Positions 25,928-33,179 of a stretch of 37,487 nt of DNA are shown one piece after another. The notes beneath the pieces are model-generated. The model was not told where the DNA came from. It was given only the letters and a program-made list of their open reading frames with translations, and did not search any database. This stretch comes from Clostridiales bacterium (lineage in GTDB: Bacteria; Bacillota; Clostridia; Oscillospirales; Acutalibacteraceae): contig DXYG01000016.1 of NCBI GenBank assembly GCA_019415925.1, positions 1 through 37,487 of the forward strand. Reading direction: 5' to 3'. The first letter of the stretch is position 1; each line of letters begins with the position of its first letter. Position numbers and translations under genes: made by a program.

Positions 25928-25948
25928 AAAATCACTTCCTTGTAATCA

Positions 25949-25977
25949 ATAATATTCCGAAAAAATGTTTTTGATAA
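25949..25977 (-). promoter_or_regulatory. Possible promoter of the GH13 gene
   Basis: On the - strand TTATCA, a 17-nt spacer and TATTAT, about 25 nt before the ATG. The -35 is only a moderate match. The rest of the 257-bp divergent gap to zapA is AT-rich, with a TATAAT at 26130-26135 (+) that lacks a good -35. Confidence 0.35.
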
Positions 25978-26184
25978 ACATAATATCATATATACTACAA
26001 TTCTACCATAAATGTGTAAAAATTTCAAATTATTTTAAGTGATTTATGGAAACTTCGTCAAAACAACAATATTTAGCAAAAAATTCCGTAAATATAAAAA
26101 ATACCCTTTTATATTTCTCAATTTTATATTATAATTTATAGTATCTATATTATATGAAATAATAACGGTATGGGTGGGATTGAA

Positions 26185-26730
26185 ATGGTTAAAAAAAGAG
26201 TCAGCGTTCAGATTGAGGGCAGAAGCTATGCGCTGATAACCGCCGACGACGAAAAGTACGTTGAGTCGGTTGCCGAAGAAATCACAAAGCGAATTCGCAA
26301 GGCGGCTCAGTCAAGCAAGCACCTTGACACTCGTGACTGCGCAATTCTTGTTGCACTCGACCTGTGCGACGACAGAAACAAGGCGCAGAGGAAGAACAAG
26401 GATATTGTCGGCAAGGCTGACAAAATTATTCAGAACACAAACGAGCTGAGCAAGTCCTGCAAGGAGTACAAGGAAAGACTCGCCGAGGCTATCAACGAAA
26501 ACACGAGCCTTACAAGAAGAATCAGGGTGCTTGAAGAACAGCTCAGAGTTCTTTCAAAGGAAAACGGCGAGCTTAAAAATCAGCTTGAAAAGTGCGGAAA
26601 GCTTGATGAGGTTGAAAAAGCAATTCAGGAAGAAAAGGCTGAGAAAGCCAAAAACGGCTTTGAAATGAAGCAGTATTCTCTGTTTGACAAGGACGATAAA
26701 AAGAAAAATGCCAAAAATGCAAAAAATTGA
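26185..26730 (+). CDS. zapA: Cell division protein ZapA
   Basis: Binds FtsZ and promotes Z-ring bundling. From ATG 26185 (GGGTGGG about 6 nt upstream; ATG 26170 has no SD) the protein is 181 aa. The N-terminal ZapA domain is clear: KKRVSVQIEGRSYALITADDEKYVESVAEEITKRI. A long coiled coil follows (about 75-150), then a Lys/Asn-rich tail. It is longer than the usual ZapA of about 100 aa, through the extended coiled coil. It overlaps the U32 gene by 23 bp, so the two are coupled. Confidence 0.9.
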   Translation: MVKKRVSVQIEGRSYALITADDEKYVESVAEEITKRIRKAAQSSKHLDTRDCAILVALDLCDDRNKAQRKNKDIVGKADKIIQNTNELSKSCKEYKERLAEAINENTSLTRRIRVLEEQLRVLSKENGELKNQLEKCGKLDEVEKAIQEEKAEKAKNGFEMKQYSLFDKDDKKKNAKNAKN

Positions 26731-28780
26731 GATTCTCGCTCCCGCAGGCGGCTATGACAGCCTTGTTGCGGCGGTAAGGAGCGGAGCAGACGCAGTTTAT
26801 CTGGGCGAAAAGTCGTTTTCCGCCAGAACCTCTGCAAAAAATTTTGACGACGACGAGCTTAAAAAAGCTGTCGCTTACTGCCACATTCACGGCGTTAAGG
26901 TTTACGTTACAATAAATACGCTGATTTTCGACGACGAGTTTGAACAGCTAAAAAAGGCGATTATTTCAGCCGCCGAGGCTGACGCAGACGCTCTGATTGT
27001 TCAGAATCTGGGGGTTGCACGCCTTGCAAAAAAGCTTGCGCCAAAGCTCCCTCTCCATGCCTCAACGCAGATGAGCGTTCACACAGCCTCGGGCGTTCGT
27101 GCGCTGTATGAAATGGGTTTCAAGCGAGTTGTGCTCTCACGTGAAATGAGCAGGGACGAAATCAGAAAATGCGCTGAAATCCCTGTTGAGCTTGAGGTTT
27201 TCGTGCACGGTGCGTTGTGTATGAGCGTGTCGGGACAGTGCTACTTCAGCGCAATGCTCGGCGGTCGCAGCGGCAACAGGGGCGCTTGTGCACAGACGTG
27301 CAGACTTCCGTTTTCGGTCGGCAAAAACAGGGACGGCTATGCGCTCAGCCTTAAGGACAACAGCCTGATAAATCACATAAGCGAGCTTGAAGAAATCGGC
27401 GTTACCTCGGCAAAAATCGAGGGCAGAATGAAACGCCCCGAGTATGTTTCCGCCGCAGTAAGAGCGTGCAGGGAACAGCGTGACTTATGTCTTGTAAGCG
27501 ACGAAACGGCAAAAACGCTGAGGGGAGTTTTCTCACGAACAGGCTTTACCGACGGATATTTTACGGGAAAGCTTGGCAAAGAGATGTTCGGCACACGCAC
27601 AAAAAGCGACGTTGTTTCAGCCGACGAAAAGCTGTTCTCGTCAATCCGTCAGACGTATAAGGACGAAATTCAGAATGTTTTAATCAGCGGAAAATTCACA
27701 GCAAGGCTCGGCGAAAATCCCGTACTTGAAATCACTGACGGGGTTCATACTGTTACCCAAAAATCCGATTTACTCTGTGAAAAGGCGATTAAAACACCGC
27801 TTGACAGTGAAAAGTGCAAATCTCAGCTTACTAAAACAGGCGGTACGGCTTACAAATTTGAAAAGCTTGAAATCGAAATTGACAGCGACATTTCACTTCC
27901 GCTTTCTGCACTGAATTCACTCAGGCGAGAGGCGCTTACTTCGCTTGACAAAATTCGGAGTAAAGTTCATAACTATACTATTAATAATGTAGAAATTTTT
28001 GAGAATATACAGCCGTTTGTGGGCAAAAAGAGAGCCGTTCGGGCAAGAACGGCAGGTACAAAAATCGGAAACGGCTTTAAACAATGTGAGCTTGTTTTTG
28101 TTCCGCTGTTTTCGGATATAAAGGAAATTGAGCGGCTGAAAAACGAGGGTTATAAAATCGGCGTTGAAATTCCACGTGGAATGTTCGGACGTGAAAAGCA
28201 GATTGAAAATGCGCTTATAAATGTAAAAGCAATCGGAATAAATGACGTACTTTGCCACAATATCGGCGCACTTTATCAGGCAAAGTCGCTTGAGCTGACT
28301 CTGCACGGCGGCTTCGGACTCAATCTTGTCAATACCTATGATTTACTCTGGGCTCAGGAGTACGGACTAAAGAGCGTTGAGCTGAGCTTTGAGCTTACCT
28401 TTGAGCGTATTAACCGACTCGGTGGCACGATTGACAGGGGAATAATCAGCTACGGCTATCTTCCGCTTATGCTTTGCCGCAACTGCCCGAACAAGAGCAG
28501 CGGAATTGACTGCAAAACTTGCAAAAATCAGTCAAAAATGCAGGATAGAAAGGGCAAGCGATTTCACCTTAAATGCGACGGTTACTGCACTGAAGTGCTC
28601 AATTGCGTGCCTCTTTTTATTGCTGAGGAAGAAATTTCAAAACTTTCAACATCTTTTAACATTTTGCGTTTCACTGTTGAAAACTATGTGGAAAACGTGG
28701 AAAACATTAAAGATTTCAATGGGTTTTCGATGTTAAAAGACAAATTCACACGAGGTTTATATAAAAGAGGTGTTGAATAA
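26708..28780 (+). CDS. U32 family peptidase / RlhA-like protein
   Basis: A 690-aa protein of the peptidase U32 family with a C-terminal extension like DUF3656. The U32 signature region reads EVFVHGALCMSVSGQCYFS, followed by GGRSGNRGACAQTCRLPF. Another Cys cluster, CRNCPNKSSGIDCKTC, lies near residue 600. Relatives with this full length include RlhA, which takes part in hydroxylation of a 23S rRNA cytidine in E. coli; other U32 members act on tRNA or collagen. The Cys clusters suggest an iron-sulfur centre. I chose ATG 26708 (MPKMQKIEILAPAGG); ATG 26717 is possible. Both lie inside the zapA end. Confidence 0.88.
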   Translation: MPKMQKIEILAPAGGYDSLVAAVRSGADAVYLGEKSFSARTSAKNFDDDELKKAVAYCHIHGVKVYVTINTLIFDDEFEQLKKAIISAAEADADALIVQNLGVARLAKKLAPKLPLHASTQMSVHTASGVRALYEMGFKRVVLSREMSRDEIRKCAEIPVELEVFVHGALCMSVSGQCYFSAMLGGRSGNRGACAQTCRLPFSVGKNRDGYALSLKDNSLINHISELEEIGVTSAKIEGRMKRPEYVSAAVRACREQRDLCLVSDETAKTLRGVFSRTGFTDGYFTGKLGKEMFGTRTKSDVVSADEKLFSSIRQTYKDEIQNVLISGKFTARLGENPVLEITDGVHTVTQKSDLLCEKAIKTPLDSEKCKSQLTKTGGTAYKFEKLEIEIDSDISLPLSALNSLRREALTSLDKIRSKVHNYTINNVEIFENIQPFVGKKRAVRARTAGTKIGNGFKQCELVFVPLFSDIKEIERLKNEGYKIGVEIPRGMFGREKQIENALINVKAIGINDVLCHNIGALYQAKSLELTLHGGFGLNLVNTYDLLWAQEYGLKSVELSFELTFERINRLGGTIDRGIISYGYLPLMLCRNCPNKSSGIDCKTCKNQSKMQDRKGKRFHLKCDGYCTEVLNCVPLFIAEEEISKLSTSFNILRFTVENYVENVENIKDFNGFSMLKDKFTRGLYKRGVE

Positions 28781-28781
28781 A

Positions 28782-28892
28782 ATGTCAAAAGTGTTGAAAG
28801 ACCTAAATTTTGAAAAAGGAATTATAAAAATTTCTTCTGCCGAAAAATACAATTCGGTAATATTCTTAATGGAAATTTTAAAAAGGAATTAA
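28782..28892 (+). CDS. Possible 36-aa small protein
   Basis: The ATG is one base after the U32 stop, with AGAGG 11 nt upstream. The frame encodes MSKVLKDLNFEKGI and continues to ...IFLMEILKRN before a TAA. It is Lys-rich with a hydrophobic middle. It could be a real coupled mini-gene or chance; there is no known family. The composition is more AT-rich than the neighbouring genes. Confidence 0.3.
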   Translation: MSKVLKDLNFEKGIIKISSAEKYNSVIFLMEILKRN

Positions 28893-28947
28893 AAATATAA
28901 CCGTGAATAAATTATTCAGAATTTGCAGGAAATGAAGGAGAATAAAA

Positions 28948-29388
28948 ATGGAACTTAAAATAAAAAAGCTTAAAGAAAACGCAAAAATCCCAAAAAGAGC
29001 AACAAGCGGCTCGGCCGGAATGGATTTATACGCCTGCATTGACGAGCCGATTACGCTTGCTCCCGGTCAGCTCGCAATCGTGCCTACAGGCATTGCAATC
29101 GCACTTCCCGACAACACCTGTGCGGCGTTCCTCTACGCTCGCAGCGGTCTGGGCGTCAAGCACGGAATCTGCCTTTCAAACGGCGTCGGCGTAATCGACA
29201 GCGACTACCGAGGCGAAATCTGCGCAGGTCTTTGCAACGTGTCCGACAAGCCCTACACAATCGAGCCTGACGAGCGTGTGTGCCAGATGGTAATTGCGCC
29301 CGTGCTCACACCCGACGTTGTCGAAGTGAGCGAGCTCGACGACACCGACAGAGGCGAGGGCGGTTTCGGCTCAACAGGAAAACGTTAA
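28948..29388 (+). CDS. dut: dUTP diphosphatase (dUTPase)
   Basis: Hydrolyses dUTP to dUMP and pyrophosphate, keeping uracil out of DNA and feeding dTMP synthesis. The 146-aa trimeric-type protein shows the family motifs in order: AGMDLYA (23-29), ARSGLG, GVGVIDSDYRGEI, and the C-terminal Gly-rich motif RGEGGFGSTG that closes over the active site. AAGGAG lies about 8 nt before the ATG. It is convergent with nth across a shared hairpin. Confidence 0.97.
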   Translation: MELKIKKLKENAKIPKRATSGSAGMDLYACIDEPITLAPGQLAIVPTGIAIALPDNTCAAFLYARSGLGVKHGICLSNGVGVIDSDYRGEICAGLCNVSDKPYTIEPDERVCQMVIAPVLTPDVVEVSELDDTDRGEGGFGSTGKR

Positions 29389-29397
29389 TTCGGAATT

Positions 29398-29425
29398 GTA
29401 AATCATCGCAACTGCGATGATTTAC
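29398..29425. terminator. Shared dut/nth convergent hairpin
   Basis: GTAAATCATCGCA (29398-29410) / TGCGATGATTTAC (29413-29425) is a 13-bp perfect stem with a 2-nt loop. It lies 10 nt after dut and covers the last codons and stop of nth. No long T-tract follows on either strand, so termination is probable rather than certain. Confidence 0.6.
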
Positions 29426-30035
29426 AGAACTCTTTCATACAGCATTTTTCGCATTTCGGACTGCGTGCGGTGCATACCGCTCTGCCGTGCAGTACAAGCC
29501 TGTGGCAAAAGTCGTTGCTCTCCTCGGGCGGCAGTAAATCACGCAGAGCAAACTCAATTTTTTTCTGGTCCTTGAGGTTGTGAAGTCCCAGTCTTTGCGT
29601 AATGCGTATGCAGTGCGTATCCACAACTACGGCAGGCTTGCCGAAAATGTCGCCGCACACAAGATTTGCAGTTTTTCTGCCGATTCCGGGCAGTTTAATC
29701 AAATCGTCGATATTATCAGGCACTTCTCCGCCAAAATCGTCACGCAGCATTTTTGCAAGCTCCACAATATCCCTCGACTTCGTCTTGTAAAGTCCGCAGC
29801 TTTTTATGTACTCGGTAACCTCGTCGGCTGTAGAATTCGCAAAATCGTCAACCGTCCTGAACCTCTCAAACAGCGCAGGCGTTACCATATTAACCCTTGC
29901 GTCTGTGCATTGTGCGGCAAGGCGAGTGGCTATTAAGAGCTGTAGAGGGTCAGTGTACACAAGCGAGCAGATTGCCTCGGGATATTCCTTTTTCAAGGCA
30001 TTTACGGCGTTTAGCGCAATTTGTTTTTTCGTCAA
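29403..30035 (-). CDS. nth: Endonuclease III
   Basis: DNA glycosylase/AP lyase that removes oxidised pyrimidines. With a TTG start at 30035 the protein is 210 aa; TGGGGTGAT upstream matches the anti-SD well with correct spacing. A GTG at 30044 is in frame but lies within that SD. The helix-hairpin-helix and catalytic lysine are in LPGIGRKTANLV (K121), the catalytic Asp in VVDTHCIR (D139), and the [4Fe-4S] ligands follow C-x6-C-x2-C-x5-C at the C-terminus. It sits next to dut, a fitting DNA-maintenance neighbour. Confidence 0.95.
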   Translation of the reverse strand: MTKKQIALNAVNALKKEYPEAICSLVYTDPLQLLIATRLAAQCTDARVNMVTPALFERFRTVDDFANSTADEVTEYIKSCGLYKTKSRDIVELAKMLRDDFGGEVPDNIDDLIKLPGIGRKTANLVCGDIFGKPAVVVDTHCIRITQRLGLHNLKDQKKIEFALRDLLPPEESNDFCHRLVLHGRAVCTARSPKCEKCCMKEFCKSSQLR

Positions 30036-30116
30036 AAAAATCACCCCACTGATTTTAATTCGGAATTGTTTTACTTTTTTACTGACTGATAATATTTTAT
30101 CATATCCCGTTTTCTA

Positions 30117-30145
30117 TTGCAATTATCTTGGGAAACTGGTAGAAT
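30117..30145 (+). promoter_or_regulatory. Promoter of the HAD hydrolase gene
   Basis: TTGCAA (30117-30122), a 17-nt spacer and TAGAAT (30140-30145), about 36 nt before the ATG. Confidence 0.6.
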
Positions 30146-30181
30146 AAAATCAAACAGCAAATTACGGACGGTGGCTGCACT

Positions 30182-30910
30182 ATGTATAAAAATTATATTT
30201 TTGACCTTTACGGAACTCTTATAGACATCAACACAGACGAGTGGTGCGATGATTTGTGGAAGAAAATGGCTATCCTCTACGGTTACAAGGGCGCACACTA
30301 CACCTATGACGAGCTTAACAGCGAGTACGACAGACTTGTCGAGCTTGAAAAAGCTGCTGTAAGAAAGCGCCACCCCGAATACAAGGTGGTTGACATTAAA
30401 ATCGAAAAGGTTTTCAAAAAGCTTTTTACGCAAAAGGGCGTTAAGACAACAAAATCTCAGATTGCATTTATTGCCGAGGCTTTTCGTTGCTACTCGACAA
30501 AGTACATAAAGCTCTACGACGGCGTAATTGACTTGCTCGACACGCTCAAATCAAAGGGCAAGAAGATTTATCTTCTCTCAAACGCTCAGCGTTACTTTAC
30601 CGAAAATGAGCTTAATATGCTCGGCCTTACCGAGTACTTTGACGGAATCTGCATAAGCTCCGACGAGGAGTGCTCAAAGCCCGATTTTTACTACTACAAA
30701 ACGCTTTTTGACCGCTACGGCCTTGAAAAGAGCGAGTCAATTATGATAGGCAACGACTACCTTTCCGACATCGGCGGAGCGGCTGACTTCGGAATCGACA
30801 GCCTTTACATTCACCAGAGCATTTCACCCGACATTGAGGGCGAGCTGAGGAGTACCTACACGGTAATGGACGGCGACGTTTACAAAATTAAAAAGCTGAC
30901 GGTAAAATAA
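30182..30910 (+). CDS. HAD-superfamily hydrolase, subfamily IA
   Basis: A 242-aa protein with the haloacid dehalogenase fold. Motif I is FDLYGTLID (7-15), with nucleophile D8. Motif II has LLSNAQ, motif III the Lys of SKPDFYYYK, and motif IV reads GNDYLSDIGGAADFGI. The cap insertion (about 18-90) is alpha-helical. Motif I has Tyr10 at the place of the usual second Asp (DxDGT), the pattern of 2-haloacid dehalogenases and some uncharacterised HADs. The substrate cannot be predicted, and ordinary phosphatase activity is less certain. The SD is weak (GGTGG). Confidence 0.88.
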   Translation: MYKNYIFDLYGTLIDINTDEWCDDLWKKMAILYGYKGAHYTYDELNSEYDRLVELEKAAVRKRHPEYKVVDIKIEKVFKKLFTQKGVKTTKSQIAFIAEAFRCYSTKYIKLYDGVIDLLDTLKSKGKKIYLLSNAQRYFTENELNMLGLTEYFDGICISSDEECSKPDFYYYKTLFDRYGLEKSESIMIGNDYLSDIGGAADFGIDSLYIHQSISPDIEGELRSTYTVMDGDVYKIKKLTVK

Positions 30911-30961
30911 AACATTCATAACTTTGCACCTCACTGTATAAAATAAAAGTGAGGTGAGAGA

Positions 30962-31147
30962 GTGGAAAAGAAAATTCCCGACAGCGAAAAGCTTGACCGT
31001 ATTCACGACAAGAATATGAACGCCTGCTCTGCATATGACTGCACGGGGCTTATTCCCTCGGCAATCACGGATGAAAGCGAAATTGAAGCGTATGAACAGC
31101 TTTATCCCTACCGTGTTCCGACAGCAGACAACAAAAGCAAGGAATAA
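30962..31147 (+). CDS. Conserved-looking 61-aa protein, unknown
   Basis: GTG start with GAGGTGA about 7 nt upstream, a strong match to the anti-SD, and a clean terminator after the stop, so it is probably real. The sequence is acidic and hydrophilic (MEKKIPDSEKLDRIHDKNM...) with two Cys in NACSAYDCTGL. There is no signal or membrane segment. I do not recognise the family. It may be cotranscribed with the HAD gene 51 bp upstream. Confidence 0.65.
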   Translation: MEKKIPDSEKLDRIHDKNMNACSAYDCTGLIPSAITDESEIEAYEQLYPYRVPTADNKSKE

Positions 31148-31162
31148 ATCAACAACTTACTA

Positions 31163-31199
31163 ACGCATACCGCAAAAATACGGTGTGCGTTTTTGTTTT
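31163..31199 (+). terminator. Rho-independent terminator
   Basis: Stem ACGCATACCG (31163-31172) / CGGTGTGCGT (31181-31190), fully paired with one G-U, followed by TTTTGTTTT. Confidence 0.88.
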
Positions 31200-31210
31200 A
31201 TTGTAAAAAC

Positions 31211-31260
31211 TGATACTTGAAATAAAACGCAATAAATATTATAATATAGGGTAAGTATCA
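31211..31260 (+). promoter_or_regulatory. Promoter of the MIF-like gene, flanked by inverted 8-mers
   Basis: TTGAAA (31217-31222), a 17-nt spacer and TATAAT (31240-31245) form a strong promoter. TGATACTT (31211-31218) and its reverse complement AAGTATCA (31253-31260) flank it, 42 bp centre to centre (four helical turns). That could be two half-sites of a regulator or chance. Confidence 0.7.
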
Positions 31261-31279
31261 ATTAAAGGTGGTATTATTT

Positions 31280-31624
31280 ATGCCGTTTATAAATGTAAAA
31301 ACAAACGTGTCGCTTGACGATACTGCAAAAAATACAATTGAAACAAGGCTTTCAAAGGCTATTTCGCTTATCCCCGGCAAGAGCGAGGCATATCTTATGT
31401 GTGCTGTCGAGGATAAAATTTCAATGATGTTTCAGGGAAACAGCAACAAGAATATTGCTTTTGTAGAGGTTAAAATCCTCGGAAGCTCCACAAAGGACAA
31501 TTACGGAAAGCTGACCGCTGAAATCTGCAATATTCTGAGTGAAGAAGCAGGAGTTGACGGAAGTAACTGCTATGTAAAATTTGAAGAAGTCAAATACTGG
31601 GGTATGGACGGATTTATGTTCTGA
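31280..31624 (+). CDS. MIF-family tautomerase-like protein
   Basis: A 114-aa protein related to macrophage migration inhibitory factor. It starts MPFINVKTNV, so Pro2, the catalytic base once Met is removed, is present. K34 in IPGKSEAYL aligns with MIF Lys32 (mature numbering), and VEVKILGSSTKDNYGKLT matches the LHSIGKIGGAQNRSYSKLL region. The C-x-x-C redox motif of animal MIF is absent, and Asn97 appears to be Lys. ATG 31280 is preferred, with AAGGTGG 8 nt upstream; the GTG at 31268 lies inside that SD. It is probably cotranscribed with the YjbQ-like gene. Tautomerase activity is inferred. Confidence 0.85.
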   Translation: MPFINVKTNVSLDDTAKNTIETRLSKAISLIPGKSEAYLMCAVEDKISMMFQGNSNKNIAFVEVKILGSSTKDNYGKLTAEICNILSEEAGVDGSNCYVKFEEVKYWGMDGFMF

Positions 31625-31639
31625 TAAACGGGTGATTTT

Positions 31640-32056
31640 ATGAAAAGCTATCGCAAGGAGCTGTGGTTCAACGTACCTCAGCGCAGAAAAATTATACGCA
31701 TTACCGAGGACGTTCAAAGGGCAATTGACGAGAGCGGAATCAAGGAAGGCTTGGTCCTTGTAAACGCAATGAACATCACCGCCTCGGTTTTCATAAACGA
31801 CGACGAAAGCGGACTGCACAGCGACTATGAACGCTGGCTTGAAAAGCTTGCTCCCGAAAAGCCGTACGATATGTACGCTCACAACGGCTTTGAGGACAAC
31901 GCCGATGCTCACCTCAAGCGCACGATTATGGGCAGAGAGGTTGTCTGCGCAATCACAGACGGCAAACTTGATTTCGGCACTTGGGAACAGATTTTTTATT
32001 ACGAGCTTGACGGCAAACGCCGCAAGCACGCACTGATAAAGATTATCGGAGAATAA
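31640..32056 (+). CDS. YjbQ/UPF0047 family protein
   Basis: A 138-aa protein of the UPF0047 family. It shows the family core: GIKEGLVLVNAMNITASVFINDDESGL, NADAHLKRTIMG, and the C-terminal LDFGTWEQIFYYELDGKRRK. Members can substitute weakly for thiamine phosphate synthase in E. coli, but the true activity is unsettled. The SD GGGTGA lies about 7 nt before the ATG. It starts 15 nt after the MIF-like gene and is followed 19 nt later by ddl, so a transcript through all of them is likely. Confidence 0.92.
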   Translation: MKSYRKELWFNVPQRRKIIRITEDVQRAIDESGIKEGLVLVNAMNITASVFINDDESGLHSDYERWLEKLAPEKPYDMYAHNGFEDNADAHLKRTIMGREVVCAITDGKLDFGTWEQIFYYELDGKRRKHALIKIIGE

Positions 32057-32075
32057 TTTGGGGGGAATATTGATT

Positions 32076-33116
32076 ATGAGAATTGTTGTACTTGCAGGAG
32101 GACTCAGCACAGAGCGTGACGTGTCGATTTCATCGGGAATACTCGTTGCCTCTGCACTGCGTGAAAAAGGCCACGAGGTTGTACTGCTCGACGTTTTCAC
32201 AGGCTACGAGCAGAATATCTGCGACATTGACGCACTTTTCAAGCAGAATTACAGCTTTACCGATAAGGCAAACGTCGGTGAAACCGTTTCCGATTTCAGC
32301 GAGGTAAGGGAAAACCGCCTGAACAAATCCGACAGATTTATCGGAACGAACGTAATTGAAATCTGCTCTGAGGCTGACATAACCTTCCTTGCGCTTCACG
32401 GCGGCGAGGGCGAAAACGGACAGCTTCAGGCAACGCTTGATTTGCTCGGAATCAAGTACACAGGTACGGGCTACCTCGGCTCGGCTCTTGCAATGAACAA
32501 GGGCCTTACAAAGGGCGTTTTTGTTCAGAATAAAATCAACACCCCGGCAGGCGAGATTTTCAAAAGCGCTGAGGACGCAAAGAGCTGGAGTATTTTCCCT
32601 TGCGTTGTAAAGCCCTGCTCGGGCGGCTCAAGCGTGGGAATAGCAAAGGCTGAAAACGAAGAGGAATTTTTAGCGGCTGTTAAGGACGCATTCAGATACG
32701 AAAACGAAATTGTCGTTGAGCAGTTTGTCAAGGGCAGGGAGTTCTCTGTCGGACTCCTCGGCGGCAAGGCACTTCCGCCGATTGAGATTATCCCGAAGTC
32801 GGGGTTTTACGACTACGCCGCTAAATATCAGGCAGGCGCAACGGTTGAAATCTGCCCTGCCGACATTGACGAACAGACCGACAAAAAGCTCCGAGATGCG
32901 GCAGTTGCGGCTTACAATGCGCTTCACCTCGACAGTTATGCAAGAGTTGATTTTCTTGTTGACGAAAACGGCGAGCCGTTCTGCTTAGAGGCAAACACCC
33001 TCCCCGGAATGACTCCCACAAGCCTGCTCCCGCAGGAGGCGGCTGTTGAGGGGCTCAATTACGCCGACCTATGCGAAAAAATCATAGAAATTTCATTAGA
33101 TAAATATAAAAAATAA
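32076..33116 (+). CDS. ddl: D-alanine--D-alanine ligase
   Basis: Makes the D-Ala-D-Ala dipeptide for peptidoglycan. From ATG 32076 (GGGGGGAA 8 nt upstream) the protein is 346 aa. ATP-grasp motifs are clear: N-terminal VVLAGGLSTERDVSISSG, CVVKPCSGGSSVGIAKA for nucleotide binding, and LEANTLPGMTPTSL for metal and substrate binding. It stands directly before murF, whose product adds this dipeptide to the UDP-MurNAc-tripeptide, so the pair is functionally matched. A short repeat hairpin is inserted between them. Confidence 0.96.
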   Translation: MRIVVLAGGLSTERDVSISSGILVASALREKGHEVVLLDVFTGYEQNICDIDALFKQNYSFTDKANVGETVSDFSEVRENRLNKSDRFIGTNVIEICSEADITFLALHGGEGENGQLQATLDLLGIKYTGTGYLGSALAMNKGLTKGVFVQNKINTPAGEIFKSAEDAKSWSIFPCVVKPCSGGSSVGIAKAENEEEFLAAVKDAFRYENEIVVEQFVKGREFSVGLLGGKALPPIEIIPKSGFYDYAAKYQAGATVEICPADIDEQTDKKLRDAAVAAYNALHLDSYARVDFLVDENGEPFCLEANTLPGMTPTSLLPQEAAVEGLNYADLCEKIIEISLDKYKK

Positions 33117-33118
33117 AT

Positions 33119-33145
33119 TGTAGGGGCGACCCTGTGCGGTCGCCC
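33119..33145. repeat. Single palindromic repeat between ddl and murF
   Basis: TGTAGGGGCGACCCTGTGCGGTCGCCC, with an 8-bp stem GGGCGACC/GGTCGCCC. It begins 2 nt after the ddl stop. The same hairpin occurs near 24010-24035. It is the shortest, single-unit form of the repeat family. Confidence 0.8.
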
Positions 33146-33179
33146 TGAAATGTATGCACCGACTAAAATGAGGTAAAAA

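Noticed and set aside
31421..32200. A 259-codon frame antisense to the MIF-like, YjbQ-like and ddl genes
   Set aside because: It spans the ends of three real genes on the other strand and has no recognisable domain or ribosome-binding site.
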